From: Cohnella sp. WQ 127256
Lineage (GTDB): Bacteria > Bacillota > Bacilli > Paenibacillales > Paenibacillaceae
DNA length: 64,000 nt
Direction: 5' to 3'
Assembly (NCBI RefSeq): GCF_024519285.1
Contig: NZ_JAMZCY010000001.1
Location: 1,674,001 to 1,738,000, forward strand
A program made the position numbers and the translations under genes. Shown here one piece after another: positions 1-7,763 of the stretch (its first letter is position 1; every line of letters starts with the position of its first letter). The notes under the pieces are model-generated. The model did not search any database. It saw nothing but the letters and a program-made list of their open reading frames with translations, and had not been told where the DNA came from.

Positions 1-1
1 C

Positions 2-907
2 TATTCCATTATCGTTCTGTACCTCATTATTATTTCCGTCATCACGGTAGTCGTCATGAAAATCGTCCCTTTACTCAGCGAGCAGATCACCAGCTTTATT
101 GGACAGTTTCCTACCTATAGTAAAGATGCACAGTTGAAGTTCGAAGAGCTGATCGGGAATACATATTTCAATCAAATCCAAGACACTCTAGGATTTGATT
201 CAGAGAAGATAGTGAATGATTTCTCCGGTCGTGCTGCCGATCTCATGAACAATGCTTGGTCCGGCATCGGGAGCTTGGTTGGCAAGATCACAGAAACTAT
301 TCTGGCCATTATTACGGTGCCTTTCATCCTCTTCTATTTACTGAAGGATCGGAAGAAGCTGACTCCATTCGTGCTGAGCTTTGTTCCGACCAAGCTGCGT
401 GAGCGCTCATTCAACGTCTTGCTGGAGATGAACCACCAGATCAGCTCCTATATACGTGGGCAGATCATCATCAGCTTCTGTATCGGTGCATTGCTGTATA
501 TCGGCTACATCATAATCGGTTTGGACTATTCCCTTGTACTAGCTGTTATCGCCGCTTGTACGAGCATAGTCCCTTACCTAGGTCCAGTTATAGCAATTAC
601 ACCTGCACTAATCGTAGCAATGGTAACTTCCCCTGTGATGCTGCTCAAGATGATTATCATATGGACAATCGTTCAGTTCATTGAAGGTAAATTCATCTCC
701 CCACAGATCATGGGTAAAACGATGCATGTTCATCCGATCACGATTATTTTCGTCATCATTGGAGCTGGCAACTTGTTCGGTATGATCGGGATTATTTTAG
801 CTGTTCCGGGATATGCCATCCTGAAGGTTATTACTACACACTTGTTCCGTTGGTTCAAAAAGCAGACAGGCCTTTACGATCCAGACCCGATTGAACCTAA
901 ATCTTAA
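2..907 (+). CDS. AI-2E family membrane permease, 5' end outside window
   Basis: The frame is open from the first bases of the window, so the true start lies upstream; about 301 residues are visible, and family members usually have about 350. The visible part begins with a hydrophobic stretch, then a hydrophilic segment of about 70 residues. Several strongly hydrophobic helices follow, with PFILFYLLKDR and YIRGQIIISF, and near the C-terminus a GKTMHVHPITIIF segment. This layout is typical of the AI-2E exporter/permease family (YtvI/YhhT-like), whose members export small molecules or act as Na+/H+ antiporters. The substrate cannot be told from sequence. A strong terminator follows. Family assignment is firm, function is not. 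Confidence 0.85.
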   Translation, partial: YSIIVLYLIIISVITVVVMKIVPLLSEQITSFIGQFPTYSKDAQLKFEELIGNTYFNQIQDTLGFDSEKIVNDFSGRAADLMNNAWSGIGSLVGKITETILAIITVPFILFYLLKDRKKLTPFVLSFVPTKLRERSFNVLLEMNHQISSYIRGQIIISFCIGALLYIGYIIIGLDYSLVLAVIAACTSIVPYLGPVIAITPALIVAMVTSPVMLLKMIIIWTIVQFIEGKFISPQIMGKTMHVHPITIIFVIIGAGNLFGMIGIILAVPGYAILKVITTHLFRWFKKQTGLYDPDPIEPKS

Positions 908-941
908 GATGTGTACGCGTTGAGTAAGAGCTGGGACTAAT

Positions 942-970
942 AAAAGCCGATCCTATTAGGGTCGGCTTTT
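942..970. terminator. Bidirectional intrinsic terminator
   Basis: A 12-bp stem (942-953 with 959-970, one G-U pair) closes a 5-nt loop. It is A-rich on the left and T-rich on the right, so it can end both the permease gene and the minus-strand gene that stops at 991. Confidence 0.85.
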
Positions 971-990
971 GTTTGGGATGAGTTACAAGC

Positions 991-1386
991 TCATGGAAGA
1001 TTACTATTTATTGGATTTGAGGGTACGGTCGCTCCCATTTGTAGATTAACAAGATTTAGCGCTTCTTTCGCATTAGTACTCATACCGCTCTCATTCATAT
1101 TTGGGCTCGGGGCTGCTATAGTTGGGGGCTGATAATTCTCAGTAGCTGTTGTATCGTCCTCAGACTGCTTCGTTTCGCTTAATAAAATTTTACTTCCATC
1201 CGATCCAACGAGGTATTGGCGCACGTACGCCCCTTCTTTTGTTGTAACGAGCTTCCCCTTCTTCTCTTCCGGCTTCTCTTCCTTGTTCTCCACCTTCATA
1301 AGGGTTGATTCAAATAATTGTTGAGAAGCACCGTTGCTTGAACGCTGCGAGTAAGTTGATACGGTTTGACCAGCTTGTATCCGCAT
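991..1386 (-). CDS. Hypothetical protein, 131 aa
   Basis: I do not recognise a family. The start is placed at the ATG at 1386, because GAGAGGAAA lies 6-7 nt upstream of it; an open frame continues to 1488 but lacks a ribosome site there. The protein starts MRIQAGQTVSTYSQ and has no signal peptide or membrane segment. It has a Lys/Glu-rich middle (EKPEEKKGK), a short segment resembling a beta strand (GAYVRQYLVG), and a Pro/Ser/Asn-rich low-complexity C-terminus. It stands alone between two terminators on the same strand as the iron operon. Confidence 0.6.
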   Translation of the reverse strand: MRIQAGQTVSTYSQRSSNGASQQLFESTLMKVENKEEKPEEKKGKLVTTKEGAYVRQYLVGSDGSKILLSETKQSEDDTTATENYQPPTIAAPSPNMNESGMSTNAKEALNLVNLQMGATVPSNPINSNLP

Positions 1387-1485
1387 GATTATTTCCTCTC
1401 TTCCCGCACTAATGTGATCTACTTGTATTATCGGAATGGAAATGAGTGGAATGTAGAGATGCTCTCCAGTTTGGTTCCAATACAA

Positions 1486-1512
1486 CAAGAAAGGACATCC
1501 ACTTGGATGCCC
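1486..1512 (-). terminator. Terminator after the iron-uptake operon
   Basis: On the minus strand an 8-bp stem (1505-1512 with 1493-1500, 4-nt loop) is followed by TTTCTTGTTG. It lies just after the hmoA stop codon and probably ends the yclNOPQ-hmoA transcript. Confidence 0.7.
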
Positions 1513-1523
1513 CCCTCTTGTGA

Positions 1524-1859
1524 CTATTCTGTGTCCCGTACAAACTGACCGCTGCGGATCTTCTTTACTTCATACATATTGACCGTCGTGCTAATCACAT
1601 ACTCGGGTGGTGTGCTTCCCTTGTTGTTTCGATGTCCTTGGATATGCTCCGGGCTTTTCTCCCAAGCCTTCCAAGCTTCCTCTGACTCCCAACGAATCAG
1701 AACAACGACTTCTTCGTTTTCTTTGCTCCTCTTATTAACCATCACAGAAATATCAATAAGTCCTTCTCTTCCGTCGAGCAGACCTTCCTTGCTAAAGCGC
1801 TCCACAACCTTATCGGAATTCCCTTTTTCCACCACAATTGTTCTGGTTTGAATTAACAT
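1524..1859 (-). CDS. hmoA: Haem-degrading monooxygenase of HmoA type
   Basis: This 111-residue antibiotic-biosynthesis-monooxygenase (dimeric alpha+beta) protein closely matches my memory of B. subtilis HmoA: shared segments include DKVVERFS, EGLIDISVMV, EEVVVLIRWESEEAWKAWE and the C-terminal STTVNMYEV. HmoA opens the haem ring and releases iron in the cytoplasm. The gene has a strong AAAGGAGG site and is the last gene of the siderophore-importer operon, about 50 nt after the binding-protein gene. Fur control through the operon promoter is therefore likely. The location suggests joint induction of haem-iron release and ferri-siderophore uptake. Confidence 0.85.
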   Translation of the reverse strand: MLIQTRTIVVEKGNSDKVVERFSKEGLLDGREGLIDISVMVNKRSKENEEVVVLIRWESEEAWKAWEKSPEHIQGHRNNKGSTPPEYVISTTVNMYEVKKIRSGQFVRDTE

Positions 1860-1907
1860 CTAGTTGAACCTCCTTTACAACTTTCAATCCCAATCCATTT
1901 TTCCCTT

Positions 1908-2912
1908 CTATTGAACCGCTTGAGCCGCTTCTTTAACCATTTCTACTTCCGTTTGAAGGCCGCCACCGGACAGGTACCAATAGTTTGCATTCAAGTAAAT
2001 AATTTTACCGTTCTTGTAAGCATTTGTTTTCTTAACGAGATCATTCTCGATGACTTCCTTGGCGGGTATTGTTCCATCGCCACTTACAACCGCATCACGG
2101 TCGATGACGAATAGAATGTCAGGGTTTTTCTCCGCGATATACTCGTTGGATATTTTGTCGCCATGTGTATCGGTCTTAATCGATTCGTCAACTGCTTCGA
2201 ACCCGTAAGTATCATGAATGTTGCCGAAACGCGATCCCTTGCCGTATGCGCTAATCTTGCCGCCTGTTGTCAGAACAATAAGTGCTTTGCCTGCTGTGGA
2301 AGCTTTACCTTTAAGCTCTTCGACTGCACTATTGTAAGTAGCGAGTTCAGCGGACACTTCAGTCTCTTTGTTAAAAATTTGGCCAATGATGTTGGCGTTC
2401 GTTGTGAAAGATTCCGCATATTTGCTGTAATCGAGCGACATTTGAATCGTTGGTGCAATCTTATTCAGTTCTTCATACGCTTCTGCAGTTCTGCCACTGA
2501 TGAAGATAACATCTGGCTTCAGCTTGTTGAGCTTCTCGAAGTCTGGTTCGAACAACGTTCCCGCATCTTCATATTTCGCATCTTTGAATTGGGATAAGTT
2601 CGAAGGAACGGAAGCCTTCGGCAATGCAGTAACCTCGATACCTAACTTGTTCAATGTATCCAATGTCCCAAAGTCGAACACGACAACCTTTGCAGGGTTT
2701 GTTTTCACAGTTGCTGTACCTAATGCGTGCGTAATTGTGACTTCAGCAGGAACCTCGGACGCGGAAGCGCTCGGACTAGCTGCAGGTGATGTACTTGGAC
2801 TTGATGAAGCTGAAGGGCTTGCTGCACCTTCATTATTGTTTTTCGAACCACATGCCGACAGAACCGCAATCAGCATCACAGACATAAGTAGCAAAGATAA
2901 ACTCTTTTTCAC
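1908..2912 (-). CDS. yclQ: Ferri-siderophore binding lipoprotein, YclQ (petrobactin) type
   Basis: An extracellular lipoprotein that captures a ferric siderophore for the ABC importer. The signal peptide ends in the lipobox LSAC. A Ser/Pro/Ala-rich linker (about residues 25-55) is followed by a TroA-like two-lobe domain with VVVFDFGTLDTLNKLG, EPDFEKLNKLKPDVIF, THGDKISNEYI and WYLSGGGL. These segments and the gene order match B. subtilis YclQ (FpbQ), the petrobactin receptor. The start is placed at the GTG at 2912 (MKKSLSLLL), 9 nt after AGGAG; a TTG six bases upstream is the alternative. The substrate is inferred from homology only. Confidence 0.85.
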   Translation of the reverse strand: MKKSLSLLLMSVMLIAVLSACGSKNNNEGAASPSASSSPSTSPAASPSASASEVPAEVTITHALGTATVKTNPAKVVVFDFGTLDTLNKLGIEVTALPKASVPSNLSQFKDAKYEDAGTLFEPDFEKLNKLKPDVIFISGRTAEAYEELNKIAPTIQMSLDYSKYAESFTTNANIIGQIFNKETEVSAELATYNSAVEELKGKASTAGKALIVLTTGGKISAYGKGSRFGNIHDTYGFEAVDESIKTDTHGDKISNEYIAEKNPDILFVIDRDAVVSGDGTIPAKEVIENDLVKKTNAYKNGKIIYLNANYWYLSGGGLQTEVEMVKEAAQAVQ

Positions 2913-2975
2913 AATCAACCACTCCTAAGTATGTTTTTTTATATAGTCAATTGGGGCATTCACCGCCAACATAAC

Positions 2976-3734
2976 TCAAGCAAAATAGACGCATATTTTC
3001 TTGCCCTCAACAACATGAATCGGAATATCCATATCGTATACGCTCTTAAGTACAGCGGAATCGATCATCTCATCGGTCGACCCTTCCTGTACGATTCTGC
3101 CATCCTTCATCGCAACAATGTAATCCGAATACGAGGAGGCAAAATTGATATCGTGGAGCACGAGAATGACCGTTTTGCCAAGCTCATCAACTAACCTACG
3201 AAGCACCTTCATAATCTGCACAGAATGCTTCATATCCAGATTATTAAGCGGCTCATCAAGCAGGACATAGTCCGTATCTTGAGCAAGAACCATCGCTATA
3301 AAAGCACGTTGCTTCTGTCCCCCACTAAGCTCATCGAGGTACTTGTCTCTCATTCCATCAAGCTCCATGTAATGAATGGCCGATTCGACGTGACGACGAT
3401 CCTCAGCATTTAATCTCCCTTTGGAGTAAGGAAATCTCCCAAACTCCACCAGATCGATAACCTTGAGCCTCACGTTAATGTGGTTCGCTTGCTTTAGGAT
3501 CGAGATTTTCTTCGCAAGCTCACTACTTTCCGTCTTACCTACATCCATCCCATCAATCAGCACTTGGCCCTGATCCATCTGAAGTAGACGGCTAATGACG
3601 GATAGCAGGGTGCTCTTCCCTGCCCCGTTCGGACCGATAAAGGATGTGATCTTCCCTTTGGTGATGGTAGTCGAAACCCCGTGAATTCCATGTTTACCGC
3701 CGTAGCTTTTGGTTATATTCCTTGCCTCTATCAC
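2976..3734 (-). CDS. yclP: Ferri-siderophore ABC importer ATPase
   Basis: The cytoplasmic ATPase of the importer, 252 residues, the usual length. It has the Walker A GPNGAGKST near residue 35, the signature LSGGQKQR, Walker B DYVLLDEP and the switch LHD. It belongs to the FecE/FepC class that pairs with BtuC-like permeases. Its start overlaps the end of the second permease by 4 nt, so translation is probably coupled. It is the third gene of the operon. Confidence 0.9.
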   Translation of the reverse strand: MIEARNITKSYGGKHGIHGVSTTITKGKITSFIGPNGAGKSTLLSVISRLLQMDQGQVLIDGMDVGKTESSELAKKISILKQANHINVRLKVIDLVEFGRFPYSKGRLNAEDRRHVESAIHYMELDGMRDKYLDELSGGQKQRAFIAMVLAQDTDYVLLDEPLNNLDMKHSVQIMKVLRRLVDELGKTVILVLHDINFASSYSDYIVAMKDGRIVQEGSTDEMIDSAVLKSVYDMDIPIHVVEGKKICVYFA

Positions 3735-4678
3735 GATTTGTTCTCCTTAAGCAGTAAGTATAAAAAGTAGATCCCCCCAACAAAATTGAGGATGACGCTT
3801 AGTGTCGTTGAGAATGTAAATACGCGCTCAACGATCAACTGTCCCCCAACGAGAGCGACAATACTAATTAATAGGGTGCAGACGATGACGACCCTATGTC
3901 GGAATGTACTCATCATCCTATAAGCAATGTTTGAGATTAGCAGTCCGAGGAACGTAATGGGCCCAACTAGAGCCGTCGACACTGCAACGAGCAACGCTAC
4001 CGCAATAAGTAATTTCTTGGTGATTCGATCATACGGCACACCCAGGTTAACCGCATGATCTTTCCCTAACGACAATACATCCAAGTATTTGAAGTCCCGG
4101 TAGAAGTACACGACGACCCCAATGACCAGCACAACAGATATCATCAAAATATCGGTGTTAACGTTATTAAAGCTGGCAAACATCTTATCCTGAACGATCG
4201 AAAATTCATTCGGATCAAGCAGCATCTGCAAGAAGCTAGATATACTTGAGAAAAAAGTGCCACATATTATGCCGACTAGGAGAAGGAAATAGAGATGGTT
4301 CCCTTCTCTCCTGAATAGCAGCTTATAGAGCAGCGCTGCAAACAACACCATTAACCCAATCGCAAGGATAAACTGTGTATTTTTACTCATCGTCGTAAGC
4401 GCCGTTGAGCCGTAGAAGAACACGATTGCTGTCTGAAGCAATAAATACAGTGAATCTAATCCAATTAAGCTTGGCGTCAGAATCTTGTTATTCGTCATCG
4501 TCTGAAAGACGACGGTTGATAGTGCAATCGCTGAGCCCGTTAGCAGCATGGCGAGAATCTTCTTCGCTCTACGCGGGAGGACATAATCCCAATTTCCGCT
4601 GCCATCGATGGTCATGAATAGGACAATTAATCCGGTCGCCAGGACAGATAGCAATATCAGCTTCCATTTATCATGCAT
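3731..4678 (-). CDS. yclO: Ferri-siderophore ABC importer permease 2
   Basis: A FecCD/BtuC-family permease of 315 residues with about nine hydrophobic helices. Family segments visible are TPSLIGLDSLY near residue 72 and GPITFLGLLISNIAYRMM in the C-terminal half, where the ATPase docks. It overlaps the upstream permease by 8 nt and the downstream ATPase by 4 nt. It forms a heterodimeric channel with the yclN product. The gene order permease-permease-ATPase-receptor is that of B. subtilis yclNOPQ. Confidence 0.88.
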   Translation of the reverse strand: MHDKWKLILLSVLATGLIVLFMTIDGSGNWDYVLPRRAKKILAMLLTGSAIALSTVVFQTMTNNKILTPSLIGLDSLYLLLQTAIVFFYGSTALTTMSKNTQFILAIGLMVLFAALLYKLLFRREGNHLYFLLLVGIICGTFFSSISSFLQMLLDPNEFSIVQDKMFASFNNVNTDILMISVVLVIGVVVYFYRDFKYLDVLSLGKDHAVNLGVPYDRITKKLLIAVALLVAVSTALVGPITFLGLLISNIAYRMMSTFRHRVVIVCTLLISIVALVGGQLIVERVFTFSTTLSVILNFVGGIYFLYLLLKENKS

Positions 4679-5627
4679 TACTCTTCCTCCTCAAGATCAG
4701 ATAGAGGAAGATCCCACTGCCGAGTACGCCGACCATAAGACCAATAGAGACTTCATAAGGATAGATGATAATACGTCCAAGAATGTCGCAGGCAAGCACG
4801 AATATGGCACCCAGTAAAGCCGTGTGAGACAAGCTGCTCCGTAAATTATCCCCTTTGTAAATCGAAACAATATTGGGAATGATCAGTCCGAGAAAAGGCA
4901 ACGAACCTACTGTCAGTAGAATGACCGCTGATACTAATGCCACAATGACGAGACCAAAATTGACAACCTGTCGGTATTTAAGGCCAAGGTTTGCCGCGAA
5001 GTCCTCCCCCATGCCCGCAATCGTGAATCGATTAGCGAACACGTAAGCAAGCACGATGAGTGGTAGGCTTACATACAACATTTCATATCGGCCCTTGAGG
5101 ATGACCGAAAAATCTCCTTGGAGCCAGCTCGAAACGCTTTGCAGCATATTGTACTTGAGTGCTAAGAAAGTCGTTGCTGAACCTACAATACCTCCGAACA
5201 TAAGACCAATAAGTGCAATCAAGATAGGGTCTCGAAACTGAACCTTGGTCAAAATTCTCATGAATAGCATCGTTCCAACAAATGCAAATACGAACGCGAT
5301 AAGTATTTTAATTAAGGGTGATGCTCCGGGAAAAAGTAACATGGCCACGAGCACGCCCAAGCTTGCAGAGTCCGTCGTTCCTGCCGTTGTTGGTGAAACG
5401 AACTTATTCCGAGCAAGCTGCTGCATGATCAATCCAATAACACTCATCCCAATTCCCGCAATAATAATGCTAATTAGGCGTGGTATTCGGCTGATCTGCA
5501 TCACTTCCCATTGATACTCCGTCATGCGGAATAAATCCAATGGGCTTAAATCCGTAACTCCGACAAATAAGGATGTAAAAGAGAGCACGACTAACAAAAT
5601 CCATAGGTATCCGATTTTCATTTCCAT
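4671..5627 (-). CDS. yclN: Ferri-siderophore ABC importer permease 1
   Basis: The first gene of the importer operon, a 318-residue FecCD permease. It is very close to my memory of B. subtilis YclN: LSPLDLF, RIPRLISIIIAG, GLIMQQLARNKFVSPTTAG, LQGDFS and GSLPFLGLIIPNIVS. It begins MEMK; the second ATG at 5621 is an alternative start and neither has a strong ribosome site. A perfect Fur box lies 11 bp upstream, so the leader is very short and iron-starvation induction is expected. Confidence 0.9.
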   Translation of the reverse strand: MEMKIGYLWILLVVLSFTSLFVGVTDLSPLDLFRMTEYQWEVMQISRIPRLISIIIAGIGMSVIGLIMQQLARNKFVSPTTAGTTDSASLGVLVAMLLFPGASPLIKILIAFVFAFVGTMLFMRILTKVQFRDPILIALIGLMFGGIVGSATTFLALKYNMLQSVSSWLQGDFSVILKGRYEMLYVSLPLIVLAYVFANRFTIAGMGEDFAANLGLKYRQVVNFGLVIVALVSAVILLTVGSLPFLGLIIPNIVSIYKGDNLRSSLSHTALLGAIFVLACDILGRIIIYPYEVSIGLMVGVLGSGIFLYLILRRKSNA

Positions 5628-5637
5628 TCTCTTTCTT

Positions 5638-5652
5638 TGATAATGATTATCA
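5638..5652. promoter_or_regulatory. Fur box of the siderophore operon
   Basis: TGATAATGATTATCA is a perfect 7-1-7 inverted repeat equal to the Bacillus Fur consensus. It sits immediately upstream of yclN. A possible TTGAAA-N17-TATCAA promoter on the minus strand overlaps it, so iron-loaded Fur would block transcription. Confidence 0.93.
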
Positions 5653-5678
5653 TTTGCACTTTCAAATCTATTTTACAG

Positions 5679-5713
5679 AAAAAAAAAGAAACCGGAATGG
5701 ACATTCCGATTTC
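5679..5713 (-). terminator. Terminator of the AraC-family regulator gene
   Basis: A 12-bp stem (5702-5713 with 5688-5699) is followed on the minus strand by nine T residues. The stem begins on the stop codon of the regulator, so it separates that transcript from the importer operon. Confidence 0.88.
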
Positions 5714-7277
5714 AGCATGGACTTTCCTGTTTGGAGAAATCTTCCGTATGTAATTGAGAAACCAACTGATCGACCAATCGCTCATGCATCGCTGAATGAT
5801 AGAGAAAGGGCTGCTCCAAGCGAATGAATATACAGTGTCGTTCTCTCCCCGCACCTTGGTTTGCGCTCTTCCATTGTTGCTCCAACTGCTCATAATAGGC
5901 ATCTGAAGCGGAGAATTCGATTAAAAACAAGGCGTTATCACTATCCAGTTCAGTTACACCTTCTATCGTCGCTGTATCCATAAATCCGATCTCGGCTGCC
6001 ACAGGAGGCGCATTGAAGCCAAGCTCGTCGTATAACAAATCTGTGAACTTTCTCCTCTGCTTACCATAGGTGCGGAAATTACCTGGACGCACTCCGATAA
6101 TCAAATAAGGTGCTTGTGGCCATAACTCTTCCACTTGTAATCTTGCATTTGCAGTTTTGCGTTCGAAGTCTGCTAGCCAACGCTCAGCAACCGTATCCAA
6201 TCCGAATAGCTTGCCGAATTGGATTAGTCGACTTTTCCAAGAGTAATCATGCCAATGATAAACAAATAACGGCGCAATTTGACGTAACTCACCTTGTAAC
6301 GCTTCCGAGATCGGTCCTGTCAGGATGAAGTCCGGCTGAGAAAGCCTAATCTCTTGAATATACAACTCTTTATTATCCAGTTCCAGGTCCCAGTCTCTTT
6401 CCAAGCTTACTCTTGGGGTTAGTCCGAGAACAGTTAAGTCTCCTGCAAAAATTGGACTTAAGCTTGCGATAGACACTTGGGCACGAGAAGCATATTCCGT
6501 TGGTGTAACTCCCATTTGCTTCTTAAACAATCTGCTGAAGTAATACTCATCCAAATACCCCACAGAGTGTGCGGCTTCCGTAACATTGACATTAGGATCC
6601 GCTAACAACCGCAAGGAGGCATTAAGCCTAGTTGTAATTAAATATTTAAGCGGGCTAAGCCCCGTATACTTACGGAACGCTCTATAAAATCGGCTCGAAC
6701 CGACCCCAGAGCTTTTCGCCAGCTGCTCCATATCTAATGAGGTATCGAATTTATTAAGAATGGTTTGTCTTGCTTGCTCTACAACTCTTGTTAAGTCAGC
6801 TGGAATACTTGTCGCACTATGTGAACTCTTCATAGCGGCGGAAGCCAAAGCATATAAACGGGATTGAATCCGGTAGTAATCCACTTGCAGATGTTCCTGT
6901 TCATAATTAATAAATTCAGAAATCCAGTTCTTCATTTGTGGAACACGAAAACTCCTTAATACGAAAGGATCGATCAATGATGAAGATCGGCTGGCAAACT
7001 CAGCACGAAATGAAATAAATACAGCCGTCGAATTCGTCGAAGTTAGCGATTCAATCTTGAAGGAATAGCCTTGAGGAATATAAAATAATTCGCCAGCGGT
7101 TATATCAATCCATTGCTCTTCTCCGTCAAGTAATGACACTCGTAAATCCGATTGTTGGCAAGTTCCGAAGCGATCATATAAGCTTGAAGAAGCTTTGTAC
7201 GCCATCAAGCCAGGTAACAGCACTTCACGAGTATCCGAATAAAATAAAGAGGCTGGTTTTCCTTTTGTTTTGTTCAT
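5712..7277 (-). CDS. AraC-type regulator fused to a siderophore-binding domain (Btr-like)
   Basis: 521 residues in three parts. The N-terminus (about 1-150) is cupin-like. An AraC double helix-turn-helix follows (about 165-265, with SVGYLDEYYFSRLFKKQMGVTPTEY). The C-terminal half (about 270-515) is like a TroA-type binding protein (FILTGPISEALQGELRQIAP, LDTVAERW, LIIGVRPGNFRTYG). The same architecture is known in B. subtilis Btr, which senses ferri-bacillibactin and activates feuABC. Here it most likely senses the siderophore imported by the adjacent yclNOPQ products and activates that operon. The effector is inferred from position. Confidence 0.87.
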   Translation of the reverse strand: MNKTKGKPASLFYSDTREVLLPGLMAYKASSSLYDRFGTCQQSDLRVSLLDGEEQWIDITAGELFYIPQGYSFKIESLTSTNSTAVFISFRAEFASRSSSLIDPFVLRSFRVPQMKNWISEFINYEQEHLQVDYYRIQSRLYALASAAMKSSHSATSIPADLTRVVEQARQTILNKFDTSLDMEQLAKSSGVGSSRFYRAFRKYTGLSPLKYLITTRLNASLRLLADPNVNVTEAAHSVGYLDEYYFSRLFKKQMGVTPTEYASRAQVSIASLSPIFAGDLTVLGLTPRVSLERDWDLELDNKELYIQEIRLSQPDFILTGPISEALQGELRQIAPLFVYHWHDYSWKSRLIQFGKLFGLDTVAERWLADFERKTANARLQVEELWPQAPYLIIGVRPGNFRTYGKQRRKFTDLLYDELGFNAPPVAAEIGFMDTATIEGVTELDSDNALFLIEFSASDAYYEQLEQQWKSANQGAGRERHCIFIRLEQPFLYHSAMHERLVDQLVSQLHTEDFSKQESPC

Positions 7278-7324
7278 ATTTCCTGCCCCCTATCCATAGA
7301 ACAATATCCCTTTTTATCTCCTTC

Positions 7325-7354
7325 ATTTTAGATGATCACAATTCTCAAAGTCAA
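7325..7354 (-). promoter_or_regulatory. Promoter of the AraC-type regulator with a Fur-like box
   Basis: Minus strand: TTGACT (7354-7349), 18-bp spacer, TAAAAT (7330-7325). The spacer holds TGAGAATTGTGATCA (7347-7333), which matches 11 of the 14 defined positions of the Fur 7-1-7 box. The regulator is therefore probably itself iron-repressed. Confidence 0.6.
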
Positions 7355-7361
7355 AAAACAT

Positions 7362-7390
7362 AAAAAAAGGAGCCATCCATGATGACTCCT
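7362..7390 (-). terminator. Terminator of copZ
   Basis: On the minus strand a 10-bp stem (7390-7381 with 7377-7368, one G-U pair) is followed by seven T residues. Confidence 0.85.
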
Positions 7391-7397
7391 CTTACAC

Positions 7398-7598
7398 TTA
7401 GACGATGTCGTAGCCTTGATCCTCAATCGCTTCTTTAATTGCGGCTAGTGAAGCTTTCGAATCATCGTATTCAATCGCAACCGAGCCTTTGGCAAGATCG
7501 ACTGTAGCTGTCGCTCCTAAGTTTTTAACCGCAGTTTCTACCGAATTGACACAGTGACCACAAGACATTCCTTGTACTTTTAATGTAACGTTACTCAT
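7398..7598 (-). CDS. copZ: Copper chaperone CopZ
   Basis: A 66-residue heavy-metal-associated domain with GMSCGHC, giving Cys13 and Cys16 as the Cu(I) ligands. The family ferries cytoplasmic Cu(I) to the exporter CopA. No copA or csoR gene is in this window: copZ stands alone between its own promoter and terminator. Regulation by a CsoR-type repressor is indicated by two palindromes in the upstream 150 bp. Confidence 0.93.
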   Translation of the reverse strand: MSNVTLKVQGMSCGHCVNSVETAVKNLGATATVDLAKGSVAIEYDDSKASLAAIKEAIEDQGYDIV

Positions 7599-7703
7599 CT
7601 AAATCCCTCCATTTTTGTATTAGATAATAAATACCTATGTTTGTTCCTATTTCATTTCATTGTATCCGAATGATGGCTTTTTCTTACTTCGATATCACGT
7701 CTA

Positions 7704-7763
7704 TTATACCCCCGGTAGGTATAACTTGATTCTAATATACCCCCCCACAGTATATTGTGTCAA
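7704..7763 (-). promoter_or_regulatory. copZ promoter with two CsoR-like palindromes
   Basis: Minus strand: TTGACA (7763-7758), 18-bp spacer, TATATT (7739-7734). The spacer carries a run of seven G residues flanked by the perfect repeat AATATAC-N9-GTATATT (7734-7756). A second perfect repeat, TTATACC-N7-GGTATAA (7704-7724), with a G/C-rich centre, lies at the expected transcription start. TACC/GGTA halves around a G/C tract are the form of CsoR operators. The -35 box overlaps the stop codon of the upstream MFS gene. Confidence 0.7.

Noticed and set aside
5618..5902. 94-codon minus-strand frame over the Fur box
   Set aside because: It overlaps the C-terminus of the AraC-type regulator, its terminator and the yclN start; composition is not protein-like.
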